Shown: positions 45,660-54,585 of the stretch, piece by piece
How the letters are laid out: the number at the start of each line of letters is the position of its first letter
Position numbering within the stretch: the first letter of the stretch is position 1
Source: Metabacillus litoralis
GTDB lineage: Bacteria > Bacillota > Bacilli > Bacillales > Bacillaceae
DNA: 64,000 nt
Assembly (NCBI RefSeq): GCF_007994985.1
Contig: NZ_VOQF01000001.1
Location: 62,001-126,000 of the forward strand
Direction of reading: 5' to 3'
Translations under genes and position numbers: made by a program
Notes under the pieces: model-generated
Told to the model about the DNA's origin: nothing
Seen by the model: the letters and a program-made list of their open reading frames with translations, nothing else
Databases searched by the model: none

Positions 45660-47060
45660 TTGAAGAATGTGAATGTGCGTTTACGGCCACTTGTGCAGAA
45701 CATTAATTTACCCACTGTGTTGAAAACAGCATTTCTACCTGGAGATACAGTGGAAAGGTTGTTTATTGCTACTCAGGTAGGAGAGGTCTTTTTCTTAAGA
45801 AATGGCGAGGTTCGAACGTTTTTAGATATTCGTTCACGAATTATAAAATTGGGTGCTTCTGGCGGATATGATGAACGAGGCTTACTAGGACTAGCGTTTC
45901 ATCCTCAATTTTATTATAACGGTGTTTTTTATCTTCATTTTTCAGTCGCTGGTACTCAAGGTCCTGGTGCTCTCCCTAATTCTTTTACTCCTGATCCGTG
46001 TGACCCAAGTACCTTAAACTTGAAATGGGAAGATAGAAATAACCAATACGATCATATTGATACTGTGGAAGAGTGGATACTACAAACAAACGGACAACCG
46101 AAAAAACGTAGAACTTTACTTAATCTTAAAAGACCATTTTTTAATCATAATGGTTTTAATAGCTTAAACTTCTCACCTGAAACAGGTAATCTTGTTTTGA
46201 CAACTGGAGACGGCGGATCAGGCTATGATCCTTTTAATCTAAGCCAGGATAACATGGAAATAGCCGGTAAGATTATTGAAATTGACGTGACTAAAAGCTT
46301 CCCCAATGATTTACCCACTATCACTCGTTTTAATGAACTTCCAGGTTCTATTCAGGAAGCATTAACGGTAGTTGCCAAAGGAGTTCGTAATAACCCTGGC
46401 ATTTCTTATCAAAGGTATGGGAATCAGTATATTAAGTATATAGGAAATGTCGGTCAAGATTTTGCAGAATCCATCTTTTCATTTGTGCACGATCAGCGAA
46501 TCCCTGTTACTCAGCTGGTTCAGTCTTATTCAACGAACTCAGATATTAAGGGCTTGATTAACTTCGGTTGGAGAGGATGGGAAGGAGCTTTTCCAACTTC
46601 GATTTTCGAGGACTGCTCAGAAAATTCTTCTCTGGATAAAAAGACGATTGCTTATTACAAGGAAGCCGTAAAAGATTCTGTGGAACGTCTTCCTCCTTTA
46701 ACGAGTTATTTTCATCAAGATTCTAGACCTGATAAATTTGAAGGCACTGCACTTACGGGAGTCCAACCATATATGAGTAACAATATACCAGATTTAACGG
46801 GAAGCATTGTGTTTACCGATCTGTCTCGGAAAAAACAATCAGAATCTCCAAGGGGCGTATTAGCTTATACCAGAAACAGGTTTGATGGGAAGCTTAATGA
46901 TTTTGGTGTGATTGAACCTATTTATGATTTTGGATCTCAACCAGCTTATTATGTGGGTTTAGGAACGAATCTTAACCATACAAATCTTTATTTAGGGGTA
47001 TATAACTCTATGAAAGTAACAGACTTGAATCAAGGGACTGTATTTGAAATTATCCCTTGA
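45660..47060 (+). CDS. PQQ-dependent sugar dehydrogenase-like beta-propeller protein
   Basis: 466 residues with the glucose/sorbosone dehydrogenase fold: ERLFIATQVGEVFFLRNG, DERGLLGLAFHPQFYYNGVFY, HNGFNSLNFSPETGNLVLTTGDGG and NFGWRGWEGAFP. In the enzymes these loops bind PQQ and calcium and oxidise sugars. There is no signal peptide, and a cytoplasmic PQQ enzyme would be unusual. It may therefore have a different role. The TTG start lies after AAAGGGATG. It is the longest plus-strand gene, bounded by boundary-repeat pieces. Confidence 0.88.
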   Translation: MKNVNVRLRPLVQNINLPTVLKTAFLPGDTVERLFIATQVGEVFFLRNGEVRTFLDIRSRIIKLGASGGYDERGLLGLAFHPQFYYNGVFYLHFSVAGTQGPGALPNSFTPDPCDPSTLNLKWEDRNNQYDHIDTVEEWILQTNGQPKKRRTLLNLKRPFFNHNGFNSLNFSPETGNLVLTTGDGGSGYDPFNLSQDNMEIAGKIIEIDVTKSFPNDLPTITRFNELPGSIQEALTVVAKGVRNNPGISYQRYGNQYIKYIGNVGQDFAESIFSFVHDQRIPVTQLVQSYSTNSDIKGLINFGWRGWEGAFPTSIFEDCSENSSLDKKTIAYYKEAVKDSVERLPPLTSYFHQDSRPDKFEGTALTGVQPYMSNNIPDLTGSIVFTDLSRKKQSESPRGVLAYTRNRFDGKLNDFGVIEPIYDFGSQPAYYVGLGTNLNHTNLYLGVYNSMKVTDLNQGTVFEIIP

Positions 47061-47065
47061 TTTAA

Positions 47066-47108
47066 AAACAAGGAGCGGTTTTTTGCTTCCGATACAGAAG
47101 CCGCTCGT
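47066..47108 (+). terminator. Intrinsic terminator
   Basis: GAGCGG..GCTTC / GAAGCCGCTC forms a stem just after the sugar-dehydrogenase-like gene. Confidence 0.6.
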
Positions 47109-47310
47109 TTGTTTCTCCTGTTATTCTTTTCCCTATAAGAAGTTTAACTCTTTTAATTAAATAATGAATCCTTCTACAATTGTTATGCAATGTATAACAT
47201 CATTTTGTTTTTTGTTTGAAACTGATACCCTACAAATGAAAGTAATGCCATTCAATATGAAAATAGCAATATTGTAATTAAAAAATACGACTATAATTGA
47301 AATAATTTTA

Positions 47311-47404
47311 AGGTTAGGTTAGGTTAAGTTAGGTTAGGTTAGGTTAGGTTAGGTTAGGTTAGGTTAGGTTAGGTTAGGTTAGGTTAGGTTAGGTTAGGTT
47401 AGGT
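47311..47404. repeat. Pentanucleotide tandem repeat (AGGTT)n
   Basis: About 19 head-to-tail copies of AGGTT over 94 bp, with one unit changed to AAGTT. The flanks are ordinary AT-rich DNA. Written as TTAGG, it equals the insect telomere unit. It is intergenic, between the convergent sugar-dehydrogenase-like gene and a 43-residue minus-strand gene. Confidence 0.97.
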
Positions 47405-47474
47405 CCGGTCAGTTTCACAAATTGTATAATACCAGTTACTGTAATAGATACATTTTTGGGTAATCGTTGTTCCA

Positions 47475-47535
47475 CTATCCTGCTTCAATAATAAAAAGCA
47501 ACTGTTCTTATTGAAAAATCGCACCCTTTTATTTA
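47475..47535 (-). repeat. Array boundary repeat, full copy
   Basis: TATCCTGC, AAAAAGCAACTGTTC-TTATT-GAAAAATCGCACCC, an eroded stem but the same order as the copy at 30505. It lies 18 bases after the stop of the gene at 47553. Confidence 0.75.
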
Positions 47536-47552
47536 AGAGAAGTGTTATGTTT

Positions 47553-47684
47553 TTACTTATTTTTAATTTCTTCTAATAAAGATATTACCTTTTCATTTTG
47601 TTCGATTATCGTATCATTTTGTTTCCTAAGTCTCGTAAAGTCGAATAAAAATACGATTAAAATTACTGTGATAAAGATAAGCAT
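47553..47684 (-). CDS. 43-residue single-helix membrane protein
   Basis: ATG after GGGGTGAACGCA encodes a hydrophobic N-terminal helix (MLIFITVILIVFLFDFTRL) and a basic/acidic coiled tail (KQNDTIIEQNEKVISLLEEI). Small proteins with this architecture are common in Bacillus genomes. The function is unknown. It is below the size most gene finders accept. Confidence 0.75.
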   Translation of the reverse strand: MLIFITVILIVFLFDFTRLRKQNDTIIEQNEKVISLLEEIKNK

Positions 47685-47918
47685 TGCGTTCACCCCATAT
47701 ACTTTGTATAGACCTATAAATAACATATTGAACTTTTCCGTCCTTTAACGAAATAAAGAAAGTATCTCTTGTTCCAGATAAACACCCTATAGTTTAATAA
47801 AGGAATTTGAAGCAGTGGAAATTTTTCAACTAATGTGTAATTCATTAATCGGATGAGTTGCATTCGAATTAATCTTGTAATCTTTAATACCAATTGGCAC
47901 ATTATAGACAGGTGTTTC

Positions 47919-48275
47919 CTAACATTTGCATACCATTAACAAATTCCCATCAGGATCTTTAAAATTAAACCAATGTCCGTTCTCTATATCTGTAACAAAA
48001 TCAACATTACGTTGCTTGAGAAAGTGATAAGCCTTATGTATATCGTCTGTGTTGAAATGGAATGCCGGATTTTTATATAGCGATTCTTTATTATAAATCT
48101 TACTGTCTAAAACAAGGTTCAATCCATTATTATCAAATGGAATACAACATAGATGACCGGCTATAATTTCATGATTAGGTTCTAGATTTAGTATGGAACA
48201 GTACCAATCTCGTGCATGTAAAATGTTACTTACAGGAATAAATATTGCTCCAGCCTTACTTGAAATACTACTCAT
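47919..48275 (-). CDS. VOC (glyoxalase/dioxygenase) family protein
   Basis: 118 residues. The fold is visible: FIPVSNILHARDWYCSILNL, then CIPFDNNGLNLVLD, HFNTDDIHKAYHFLKQRNVDF and FKDPDGNLLMVC. The C-terminal DPDGN is the usual metal-site loop. The substrate is unknown. Past the TAG the same frame stays open for 29 codons (ETPVYNVPIGIKDYKINSNA...), which may be a lost C-terminal extension. Confidence 0.9.
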   Translation of the reverse strand: MSSISSKAGAIFIPVSNILHARDWYCSILNLEPNHEIIAGHLCCIPFDNNGLNLVLDSKIYNKESLYKNPAFHFNTDDIHKAYHFLKQRNVDFVTDIENGHWFNFKDPDGNLLMVCKC

Positions 48276-48423
48276 AATATCACATCCCTTAAAATTTTAA
48301 CCCACCAAATCACAGTAAGTTGTTTTGGTTAAGTATAACTTAAATTATCAATCTCTAAATTCTCAAGTTTAATGACTTTTTTATAAAGCACACCGTTAGC
48401 CATCAAAATAGGTAGCACTACAA

Positions 48424-48873
48424 TTAACTATCCAATTTTTCATTGATTTGTTTTAAGTGGTGAGCATCGTGTTTTACAAAAATCTTCACAAAGCTTTCTC
48501 CTGAGAACTTTCTTTTACCCCCACCAATAGTAAACCTAACATCTCGGTCTATACTAGATAATCTTTCAGATAATTCCTTTCGAGTAACAACAAAGTTATC
48601 TATGATCGTTTCAACTGAGTAATCTTTAAGAAAGGTCATAGCCTCTTCATTATGCTGGTCATGGTCTGGAAACTTAGGTAAATCAGCATCTTGAACCATT
48701 AACGGCACCATCTTTTCTAGATTGAATTTATCCCAATAATATAGATGACCTACGATTTCTCTAATTGACCATTTCCCTTCACTTATAGCTTCGCATAGCT
48801 TTGTTCTAGAAGTTTCTTTTAATTTCAAAACTTCATCAATCGTTTTACCAAATTGATTTAACGTTTTATTCAT
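48424..48873 (-). CDS. DinB/YfiT-family protein
   Basis: 149 residues, four-helix bundle with metal-ligand histidines in WSIREIVGHLYYWD, the middle HNEEAM and the C-terminal VKHDAHHLKQI. Members are thiol-dependent transferases (bacillithiol or mycothiol) or putative detoxification enzymes. The ATG lies after AAGGAGAAAACC. Confidence 0.9.
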   Translation of the reverse strand: MNKTLNQFGKTIDEVLKLKETSRTKLCEAISEGKWSIREIVGHLYYWDKFNLEKMVPLMVQDADLPKFPDHDQHNEEAMTFLKDYSVETIIDNFVVTRKELSERLSSIDRDVRFTIGGGKRKFSGESFVKIFVKHDAHHLKQINEKLDS

Positions 48874-48902
48874 GGTTTTCTCCTTAGTAAAAATAATATA
48901 TA

Positions 48903-49045
48903 CACTTGTACCTCGGGTGATTTACCTATTACACCAATGACTAAATCACTCCCTTCGTAATTAGGGGAGTCAACCGCATCTTCTGCTTTGCACCCCACTA
49001 ATAGTGAGAATAAAATTAAGCATCCTAAAAAAAATACTTATTCAT
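48903..49045 (-). pseudogene. Truncated, frameshifted lipoprotein gene
   Basis: ATG at 49045 opens MNKYFF and meets a stop in a run of eight T's. Shifted by one, the frame continues LGCLILFSLLVGCKAED, with an intact lipobox, then SDLVIGVIGKSPEVQV, a motif I recall from small Bacillus lipoproteins. It then runs out into the leader of the DinB gene. Both a frameshift and loss of the 3' part are evident. Confidence 0.6.
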
Positions 49046-49155
49046 TTAAAAACCCTTTAGTTCAAGTCCTAATTTAAATAGCTCACTTCTTCAACATAAC
49101 TGCTTCTTTAGTTCCATAAGACATTCAAAAGAAAAAGGCATTAATCTTTCTTAGA

Positions 49156-49467
49156 TCAATAACCTTTATGTTTAGGAAAACCTTTGAAATCTCTTATTTT
49201 AAATCCTTGCTTTTTTGCATATTCATTAATTGCTCTAAGTAATTTATTTTTAGACATAGAAAAAGAACCGTGAATTTCTCTTTTTTCATCAATAACATAT
49301 TCTATAAAAACTATAAAGTTTAAGAGGTCCATTTTTCTAATAACAAATTCATTACATTCATATTCTCCACATCTTATATTGCCATTATAAATAAAATCAA
49401 TAATACCGTCATAATACTCTTGATCAGAAATTTCAACTTCTAAAAATGATCGCACCATCCCTTCCAT
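49156..49467 (-). CDS. Hypothetical soluble protein
   Basis: 103 residues, no membrane or signal segment. It contains two cysteines (IRCGEYECNEFVIRK) and a basic tail KQGFKIRDFKGFPKHKGY. The family is not recognised. The start lies after AAAGGAATTG. The upstream 49468-49772 region holds only a boundary-repeat half at 49747. Confidence 0.6.
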   Translation of the reverse strand: MEGMVRSFLEVEISDQEYYDGIIDFIYNGNIRCGEYECNEFVIRKMDLLNFIVFIEYVIDEKREIHGSFSMSKNKLLRAINEYAKKQGFKIRDFKGFPKHKGY

Positions 49468-49792
49468 TTACATCAATTCCTTTCAAATCCCATCCTTTAT
49501 ATTCTATCTCATTTGGTCGAATTCCTTCTTCAACTAATCTGTACTGATAGTTTAAGTGGGACATAGCTTTACACTATTTTCTAACTTCAGAGCCTTTCAT
49601 TCGGAAGTTCGTCAGTTCCTTTCGAGTGGAACATTCTCACCTTATCTAGTTTTCAGCTATCCGGCATATCAGCGGTTGTAATGTTGTAATCTATTAAAAG
49701 ATATTCCCTTCATTTCACGCTCAAAAGTGTTTATAGCTGAACTTGTCGCTCGGCACCCGTTAGTTCAATAACTATAACTTGAGAGCTCCAAT

Positions 49793-50359
49793 TTATAAAG
49801 ATTCAATTCTCCATTTTTCAGCTTCTATATAGTCATAAACATTCAATATTTCTTTGTCATAGTCGTTTTCGATTTCAAAATACCTAACACCTGCTTGTAA
49901 ACATTTTGTTTTGAATTCATTATGTTCCCTGATTAGTTCTTTTACTGTTCTGTCTTCCGGCCAATTACGGAGTTCAACTGTATTCCTATGTTTCACTATT
50001 TTTGTTTCAAAGTTTTCTCTAATATAATTCGTCGAAAAACCTAAGAATACCAAAATGATTTTTTCTGAATATTTGATGTCAAATCCCTTCATATAGTGAG
50101 GCAATATATAGCATCCTTCAATAATGATATGTTGTTCATTTTCGATATTTGTCATAATAATCCCTTTTAATATTGGCCAGAGCTTATCTCCAATGACTTC
50201 GGTACTATCTAGTGGTGTGAATCCACAATTCTTATCTCCTCTATACAAACCCATTTTCAAATGGTCTATAGAGAGATAAGAGATATGATATTTTTCTAGT
50301 AACTTTTGAGCCATCAAGGTTTTACCAGTAGCACTTACAGCACTTATTAAAATAACCAT
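49793..50359 (-). CDS. P-loop nucleotide kinase-like protein
   Basis: 188 residues. Walker A is SAVSATGKTLMA (6-17), followed by YLSIDHLKMGLYRG and the Walker B-like HIIIEGCYILP. It resembles 2-phosphoglycerate-kinase-like and small-molecule kinases that appear in resistance or salvage pathways. The substrate is unknown. The start lies after AGAAGGGAG. A boundary-repeat half (CACCCGTTAGTTCAATAAC) follows 20 bases after the stop. Confidence 0.85.
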   Translation of the reverse strand: MVILISAVSATGKTLMAQKLLEKYHISYLSIDHLKMGLYRGDKNCGFTPLDSTEVIGDKLWPILKGIIMTNIENEQHIIIEGCYILPHYMKGFDIKYSEKIILVFLGFSTNYIRENFETKIVKHRNTVELRNWPEDRTVKELIREHNEFKTKCLQAGVRYFEIENDYDKEILNVYDYIEAEKWRIESL

Positions 50360-50564
50360 ATATTACTCCCTTCTGATTTATTTGTTAATTCCGCTAAACT
50401 GCTTCTATAGTTGAAGAAGAAAGAGCCTCAACACTTAGTAGTAACGCCCCTTTACTTGAAGAAGGAAAAAGGGATACAGAGCTATATAACAATCATCCTT
50501 GTTTTACCTACTATATCTCTCCAAACGAAAGAGCTATCAATAGCTTAGTATTTTTATTGCTAAC

Positions 50565-51263
50565 TTATAATTCTTGAAGCTCATCCACAGTCACAAATTT
50601 ATACCCTTTTTTCGTAAGTTCTTTCAAGATATCTTCAATTGCTTGGATTGCCTCACCTGTTTGATCGTACATTGGATGCAGCAAGATTATCGATCCTGGT
50701 TTAATGTTCTCCATTACATAATTTACTTTTTCATCAGCACTGGTGTAATATGTATCAGGTTCTAAAGACCACATAATCGTTTCTCTGTTGTGCTTATTTA
50801 AATAATAAGGTAGTCCCACTAATTTTTTCCCATAGGGAGGTCTAAAGTCAATTTTGCTCTTATATCCAGACTTTCTAATCAGCTCATCGGTTTTTTCAAT
50901 TTCTTCTTTAATAAAAGAGGGAGATTTTAAAACCATTCTTTTATGTGAATAGGTGTGATTACCAATTTGATGCCCTGCTTCTACCAATTTTTTTGCTTCT
51001 TCAGGGTATTTTTCAATATCTTTTCCAATAAGGAAAAAAGTTGCTTTTGCTTTGTATTTATCTAATAAAGGCAGAATTTGATCCACATTCTTTGTCGGAC
51101 CGTCGTCAAATGTTAAAGCAAGAACTTTGTTTTCCGTTTCAAATTGGTATGTTAGCCCTCCAAAAAATTGAAAGGTCGTTAATTTTGTCACTTTAAAAGT
51201 TCCTATGAATAATAGAATCATAAACAAAAATATAATGCTAAAAAATATTAATTTCTTTTTCAT
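50565..51263 (-). CDS. Membrane-anchored polysaccharide deacetylase
   Basis: 232 residues: N-terminal helix (5-22), then the NodB domain with TFDDGPT (51-57), HTYSH (103-107), RPPYGKK and a LLHP motif. All catalytic and zinc ligands are present. It removes acetyl groups from peptidoglycan or another N-acetylated glycan outside the cell, often giving lysozyme resistance. A 44-residue ORF ends 17 bases upstream, inside its ribosome site region. Confidence 0.92.
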   Translation of the reverse strand: MKKKLIFFSIIFLFMILLFIGTFKVTKLTTFQFFGGLTYQFETENKVLALTFDDGPTKNVDQILPLLDKYKAKATFFLIGKDIEKYPEEAKKLVEAGHQIGNHTYSHKRMVLKSPSFIKEEIEKTDELIRKSGYKSKIDFRPPYGKKLVGLPYYLNKHNRETIMWSLEPDTYYTSADEKVNYVMENIKPGSIILLHPMYDQTGEAIQAIEDILKELTKKGYKFVTVDELQEL

Positions 51264-51279
51264 CGGTGTTTCCTTTCTT

Positions 51280-51414
51280 TCAAAGACTATTTTTTAACGC
51301 TTGTAGATTAATATAATACAAATGCTTTATTGAAGTAACCTCATCAATATCATTGATTATTCCAACGAACTCCTGTTCATCTATTTCCTCGTCAAGCAAG
51401 ATTTCCCTTACCAT
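51280..51414 (-). CDS. Small acidic leader protein upstream of the deacetylase
   Basis: 44 residues from the ATG after GAAGAGG (or 49 from an upstream TTG): MVREILLDEEIDEQEFVGII... ends ...LYYINLQALKNSL. The composition is acidic and helical. The stop overlaps the AAAGGAAAC site of the deacetylase, which suggests coupling. The family is not recognised. Confidence 0.55.
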   Translation of the reverse strand: MVREILLDEEIDEQEFVGIINDIDEVTSIKHLYYINLQALKNSL

Positions 51415-51524
51415 TGAAACCTCTTCCAAGCATATCCCTCTCTGTAATATTATTCATTTATATTGGAGAGTTTTGCTTCATCACTAACCTGCACCGTTAG
51501 TTGAAAAATATAATAACGAATCCT

Positions 51525-52018
51525 TTATTGATAGCTATCAGGTGCCCAAATAGCAATATCATTACCAGGAGTTGCAACTATTAACCAGTGGTCGCCACCA
51601 AATCCAGCACCATCTCCAGCTTGCCAACACTCATAAAAATCTTGATGACCGCTTACAAACATAGTTAGACCAGATTGGAAAGTCATAATTAAATGTGGTA
51701 TTGTATCACCTAATTAAACTTCTACAACTTTGTCCCTTCGTAATTTAAAGATTAAGTTGTATTCCTCATCTTCAGTTAAATCCTCAATTGGTTTTCTGAG
51801 ACAGGAAAATCTTTAATATCTGTAGAAAAAACTGTCCATTTTGACTCAATATTAATCCAAAGCTCATCAGGATCTTGATTAGATGTATAATGCATAAATC
51901 TGATTAAAATTGAACCAGGCCCTACTCCGAATTTTACTCCATCTAATTGGCTACCGACAAATAAATGTTTCAGTGCTTTTTTTGAAAATTCCTTCAGCCT
52001 TAAATCCACATTTATCAC
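51525..52018 (-). pseudogene. Broken DUF6188-like gene
   Basis: MINVDLRLKEFSKKALKHL...DIKDFPVSEN is followed by a base-shift near 51790 to IEDLTEDEEYNLIFKLRRDK. An in-frame TAA at 51714 comes next, after which the frame stays open for 62 more codons (HLIMTFQSGLTMFVSGHQDF, WLIVATPGNDIAIWAPDSYQ). The second half resembles DUF6188-like domains. One frameshift plus one nonsense codon make it a pseudogene. Confidence 0.7.
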
Positions 52019-52276
52019 TTCTCTCTAATCAACGTTGATTTTCAGTTCAAATTTCCTAAGACTATTCACTTCCTCCACGAATCTACGCTTTTAGCTTAAT
52101 AAGGAAATTCAATAAAAAAAGCATCCATCCCTCCTAGATCGACACATTTTTAGGTTTAAGAATTATTGATTTTTTTTAACCCTTTTTGATATTGTTCCTA
52201 CGAAAAGGAGCTGTCCTTAAAAACTCCCGTTATAACTCAAGCTCACCGTTAGTTCAATAAGCATACGTTTATATTT

Positions 52277-52543
52277 CTACCGAGATATAAACGACACTTG
52301 CAATAGCACACTAAAGAATATGGAAAAAATCTTAATCCAAAAATAATTTTTCTTTGATAAAACGGTCGAAGACCTTTCCATATATCCAACAACAACAAGC
52401 AAACCGAGAGCACCTATATATGGCTTGAAATAATTTAATTTCTCATTACTCCAATTTGTATCAATAAAACTATAAAAGAACAGAAGCAGAAAAGTATAGG
52501 TTCCAATTACAAATATAGTCTCTTTAAACTTTTCGAGTTTCAT
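52277..52543 (-). CDS. Small membrane protein, three helices
   Basis: 88 residues: FVIGTYTFLLLFFYSFI, IGALGLLVVVGYM and FWIKIFSIFFSVLLQV. The N-terminus is charged. The function is unknown. A boundary-repeat half (CACCGTTAGTTCAATAAG) lies 16 bases past the stop. Confidence 0.65.
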   Translation of the reverse strand: MKLEKFKETIFVIGTYTFLLLFFYSFIDTNWSNEKLNYFKPYIGALGLLVVVGYMERSSTVLSKKNYFWIKIFSIFFSVLLQVSFISR

Positions 52544-52604
52544 CTTAATACCTACTTTTCTTGACTTTTTAAAAATTACAACTATAAATCTGTGCTTGAA
52601 GAAA

Positions 52605-52649
52605 CTGCTCCGTTAATGAAAAAGCGACTGTTCTTAATAACCAATTGCC
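52605..52649 (-). repeat. Array boundary repeat, nearly full copy
   Basis: CTGCTCCGTTAATGAAAAAGC, GACTGTTCTTA; the second stem arm is lost. It lies 20 bases after the stop of the GNAT gene at 52669. Confidence 0.7.
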
Positions 52650-52668
52650 TTATCAGTTTATTAAAAAC

Positions 52669-53238
52669 TTACTCAATAGAATTCTTATAATAAATTAGAT
52701 TATCTGTCCATTCTCCAAACTCGAAAATAAATTCTTTTCTTGTACATTCATACTTCATTCCCACACTCTCTGCTAAAATGAATGAAGCAGAATTATCTAC
52801 ATTGATATGGGCTTCTATACGGTGGAATTTCAAATGATTAAAAGCAACATTAAATGCTTCTTCTACCGCTTCTTTGCCATAGCCTTTTCTCCAATACTGA
52901 TTATGAATTGTGTATCCTATCCTACCCCATTGAAAGTCATCTCTTGCTAAGGTTGAAAAATCGACCATGTCTAGATGTCTACCATCTTCTTTTCTAAACA
53001 CACCAAATACGTGTGCAGTATCTGTAAGTGCTAACTTTTGCTGTTTTTCTACCAGATTATGAAACCATTCCTGAGTGCACTCACTCTTATCTATTTTTCC
53101 TTTATCGTATCGATATTGAGATGGATAACGGTTTTCAAATTCATTTAGCCAATTTTCATAATCGGCTTTTTGTAATGGTCTTATTATTAATCTTTCTGTT
53201 TCTGAAACAATCTCAAATGTTCCTTCTGTCAGTTTCAA
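52669..53238 (-). CDS. GNAT acetyltransferase, RimJ/RimL type
   Basis: 189 residues: ERLIIRPLQKADYENW at the N-terminus, then WGRIGYTIHNQYWRKGYGKEAVEEAFNVAF (acetyl-CoA loop) and HRIEAHINVDNSASFILAESVGM. RimJ/L-like enzymes acetylate protein N-termini or small molecules. The TTG start is nine bases after AGGAG. Confidence 0.9.
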   Translation of the reverse strand: MKLTEGTFEIVSETERLIIRPLQKADYENWLNEFENRYPSQYRYDKGKIDKSECTQEWFHNLVEKQQKLALTDTAHVFGVFRKEDGRHLDMVDFSTLARDDFQWGRIGYTIHNQYWRKGYGKEAVEEAFNVAFNHLKFHRIEAHINVDNSASFILAESVGMKYECTRKEFIFEFGEWTDNLIYYKNSIE

Positions 53239-53384
53239 TGTGACATTCTCCTCTGTATAGACCTGGTCCTATTGGCAAAACCTACTTTATTAACTTGATA
53301 TAGTTTATATGCCTTAGGTATCAAACCTTTTTATATGTTATATAAATATAATACTATTATTTATTTATAATATATTTAACTCTT

Positions 53385-53440
53385 CTGCCGGTTAGTGAAA
53401 AAGCGATTGTTCTTATTGAACACTCGCACCCTTTACTTTA
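53385..53440 (-). repeat. Array boundary repeat, full copy
   Basis: CTGCCGGTTAGTGAAAAAGC, then GCGATTGTTC-TTATT-GAACACTCGC, then ACCCTTTACTTT. On the minus strand the stem precedes T5. It lies between GNAT (52669) and isochorismatase (53571). Confidence 0.85.
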
Positions 53441-53512
53441 ACTGTAATGTTTCACATACTTTAACGTTTTAAATTATATTCCATGCTACCTTAATAATTA
53501 ATACCAAAGATA

Positions 53513-53552
53513 ATATCCCAATTTCTTAAATAAAATTAAGAAATTGGGATAT
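53513..53552 (-). terminator. Intrinsic terminator
   Basis: ATATCCCAATTTCTTAA / TTAAGAAATTGGGATAT forms a 17-bp perfect stem 19 bases after the isochorismatase gene. Confidence 0.85.
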
Positions 53553-53570
53553 AGTTCTACTATTAAATTA

Positions 53571-54128
53571 TTACCTATATGAATTATGTGTTGGATAAAA
53601 TAACTCTTCTTCTGTATTTCTTACAATGGAAAAGTTTTCAACATTGTAATGTCCATGAAGAGTTTCGTTATGATGATTTATAATTTGTTCGGCACTTAAA
53701 ACATCACCGTCTGTTGTAGAATGTCCATCTCCTACTAAGGTGACGTCCATTCCATTAATAGTTGCAGTTCGGACTGCACTATCTATGCAGTGTTGAGTTG
53801 CGCACCCCATTACAACAACATGTCCAATCTCTTGAGATTTTAAGTGATTTAGAAGTCCTGTACCATGAAACGAATTCGTTGCAGTTTTTTCAAAGAAATT
53901 TGCATTTGTAGGTACATTAATTTTTTCATGAACTTGAAAACCTTTGCCTATTCCTTCTGCAACCTCCAAGTCCCTTACAAAGACAATAGGAACATTAGAA
54001 TTATTTGCTTTTTTAATTACTACATTGATATTTGTGATAAGTTGTTCCTTATTGTAAACAGCACTTTCTTCTTGATTCCCTTCAATTAACTCCTGTTGGG
54101 CATCAATGATTAACAATATTTGCTTCAA
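53571..54128 (-). CDS. Isochorismatase-family cysteine hydrolase
   Basis: About 185 residues from the TTG eight bases after AGAGGGGA (MKQILLIIDAQQ). Catalytic residues: Asp in IDAQQEL, Lys in the TGLL/HLKSQ region, and Cys in VVMGCATQHCIDSAVRTA. Such enzymes hydrolyse isochorismate, nicotinamide or ureas; the substrate is unknown. It has its own strong terminator. Confidence 0.9.
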   Translation of the reverse strand: MKQILLIIDAQQELIEGNQEESAVYNKEQLITNINVVIKKANNSNVPIVFVRDLEVAEGIGKGFQVHEKINVPTNANFFEKTATNSFHGTGLLNHLKSQEIGHVVVMGCATQHCIDSAVRTATINGMDVTLVGDGHSTTDGDVLSAEQIINHHNETLHGHYNVENFSIVRNTEEELFYPTHNSYR

Positions 54129-54340
54129 ATAATTTTCCCCTCTCAAATTTGGGGAAACGTTTTAATTAATTTGACATTTTCCCCTTAATGTTTTTAACGT
54201 CGATATATTTTTCCATTTTCATAATATCTACCTCCTACACGAAGATTGTCCTCTAATTGAGTGTTTAAATTTTCAGACAGTTAAATATTAACATATGATA
54301 GTTGAAATAACATCTCATATCGTCAATTAGTTATTTCACT

Positions 54341-54382
54341 ATCCTGCACCGTTAGTGAACAAGCGACTGTTCTTGTTGGGGT
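54341..54382 (-). repeat. Array boundary repeat, partial copy
   Basis: ATCCTGCACCGTTAGTG and AACAAGCGACTGTTCTTGTTGG; the second arm is missing. It lies between the isochorismatase and the broken DJ-1 gene. Confidence 0.75.
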
Positions 54383-54427
54383 ACCGTCAGGAAAATGCGG
54401 ATTTACAACGTTAAGAAATTTTCAATA

Positions 54428-54474
54428 CTAAAGAGCCCAACTTCCGCTTTAATTAATAGAGAAATTGGGCTTTT
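54428..54474. terminator. Intrinsic terminator
   Basis: AAAGAGCCCAACTTC / GAAATTGGGCTTTTT forms a stem with a T-run; A-rich on the other side, so it may be bidirectional. It follows the broken DJ-1 gene. Confidence 0.8.
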
Positions 54475-54585
54475 TCATTACTCCATAAGCATTTTTAAGT
54501 TTTATTCAAAAACAATGCTTTGACATTGTCTAAAGCATGGTAATTATTTAAACTAATATGAATCTGCTAAGTTGCTTTTTTTAGA

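Noticed and set aside
47311..47404. A real telomere or linear-replicon end
   Set aside because: The tract is internal, short and surrounded by ordinary genes. The identity with insect telomere repeats is presumably coincidence.
47714..47902. 62-codon minus-strand ORF
   Set aside because: The stretch is better read in another frame as a continuation of the upstream VOC gene; no ribosome site.
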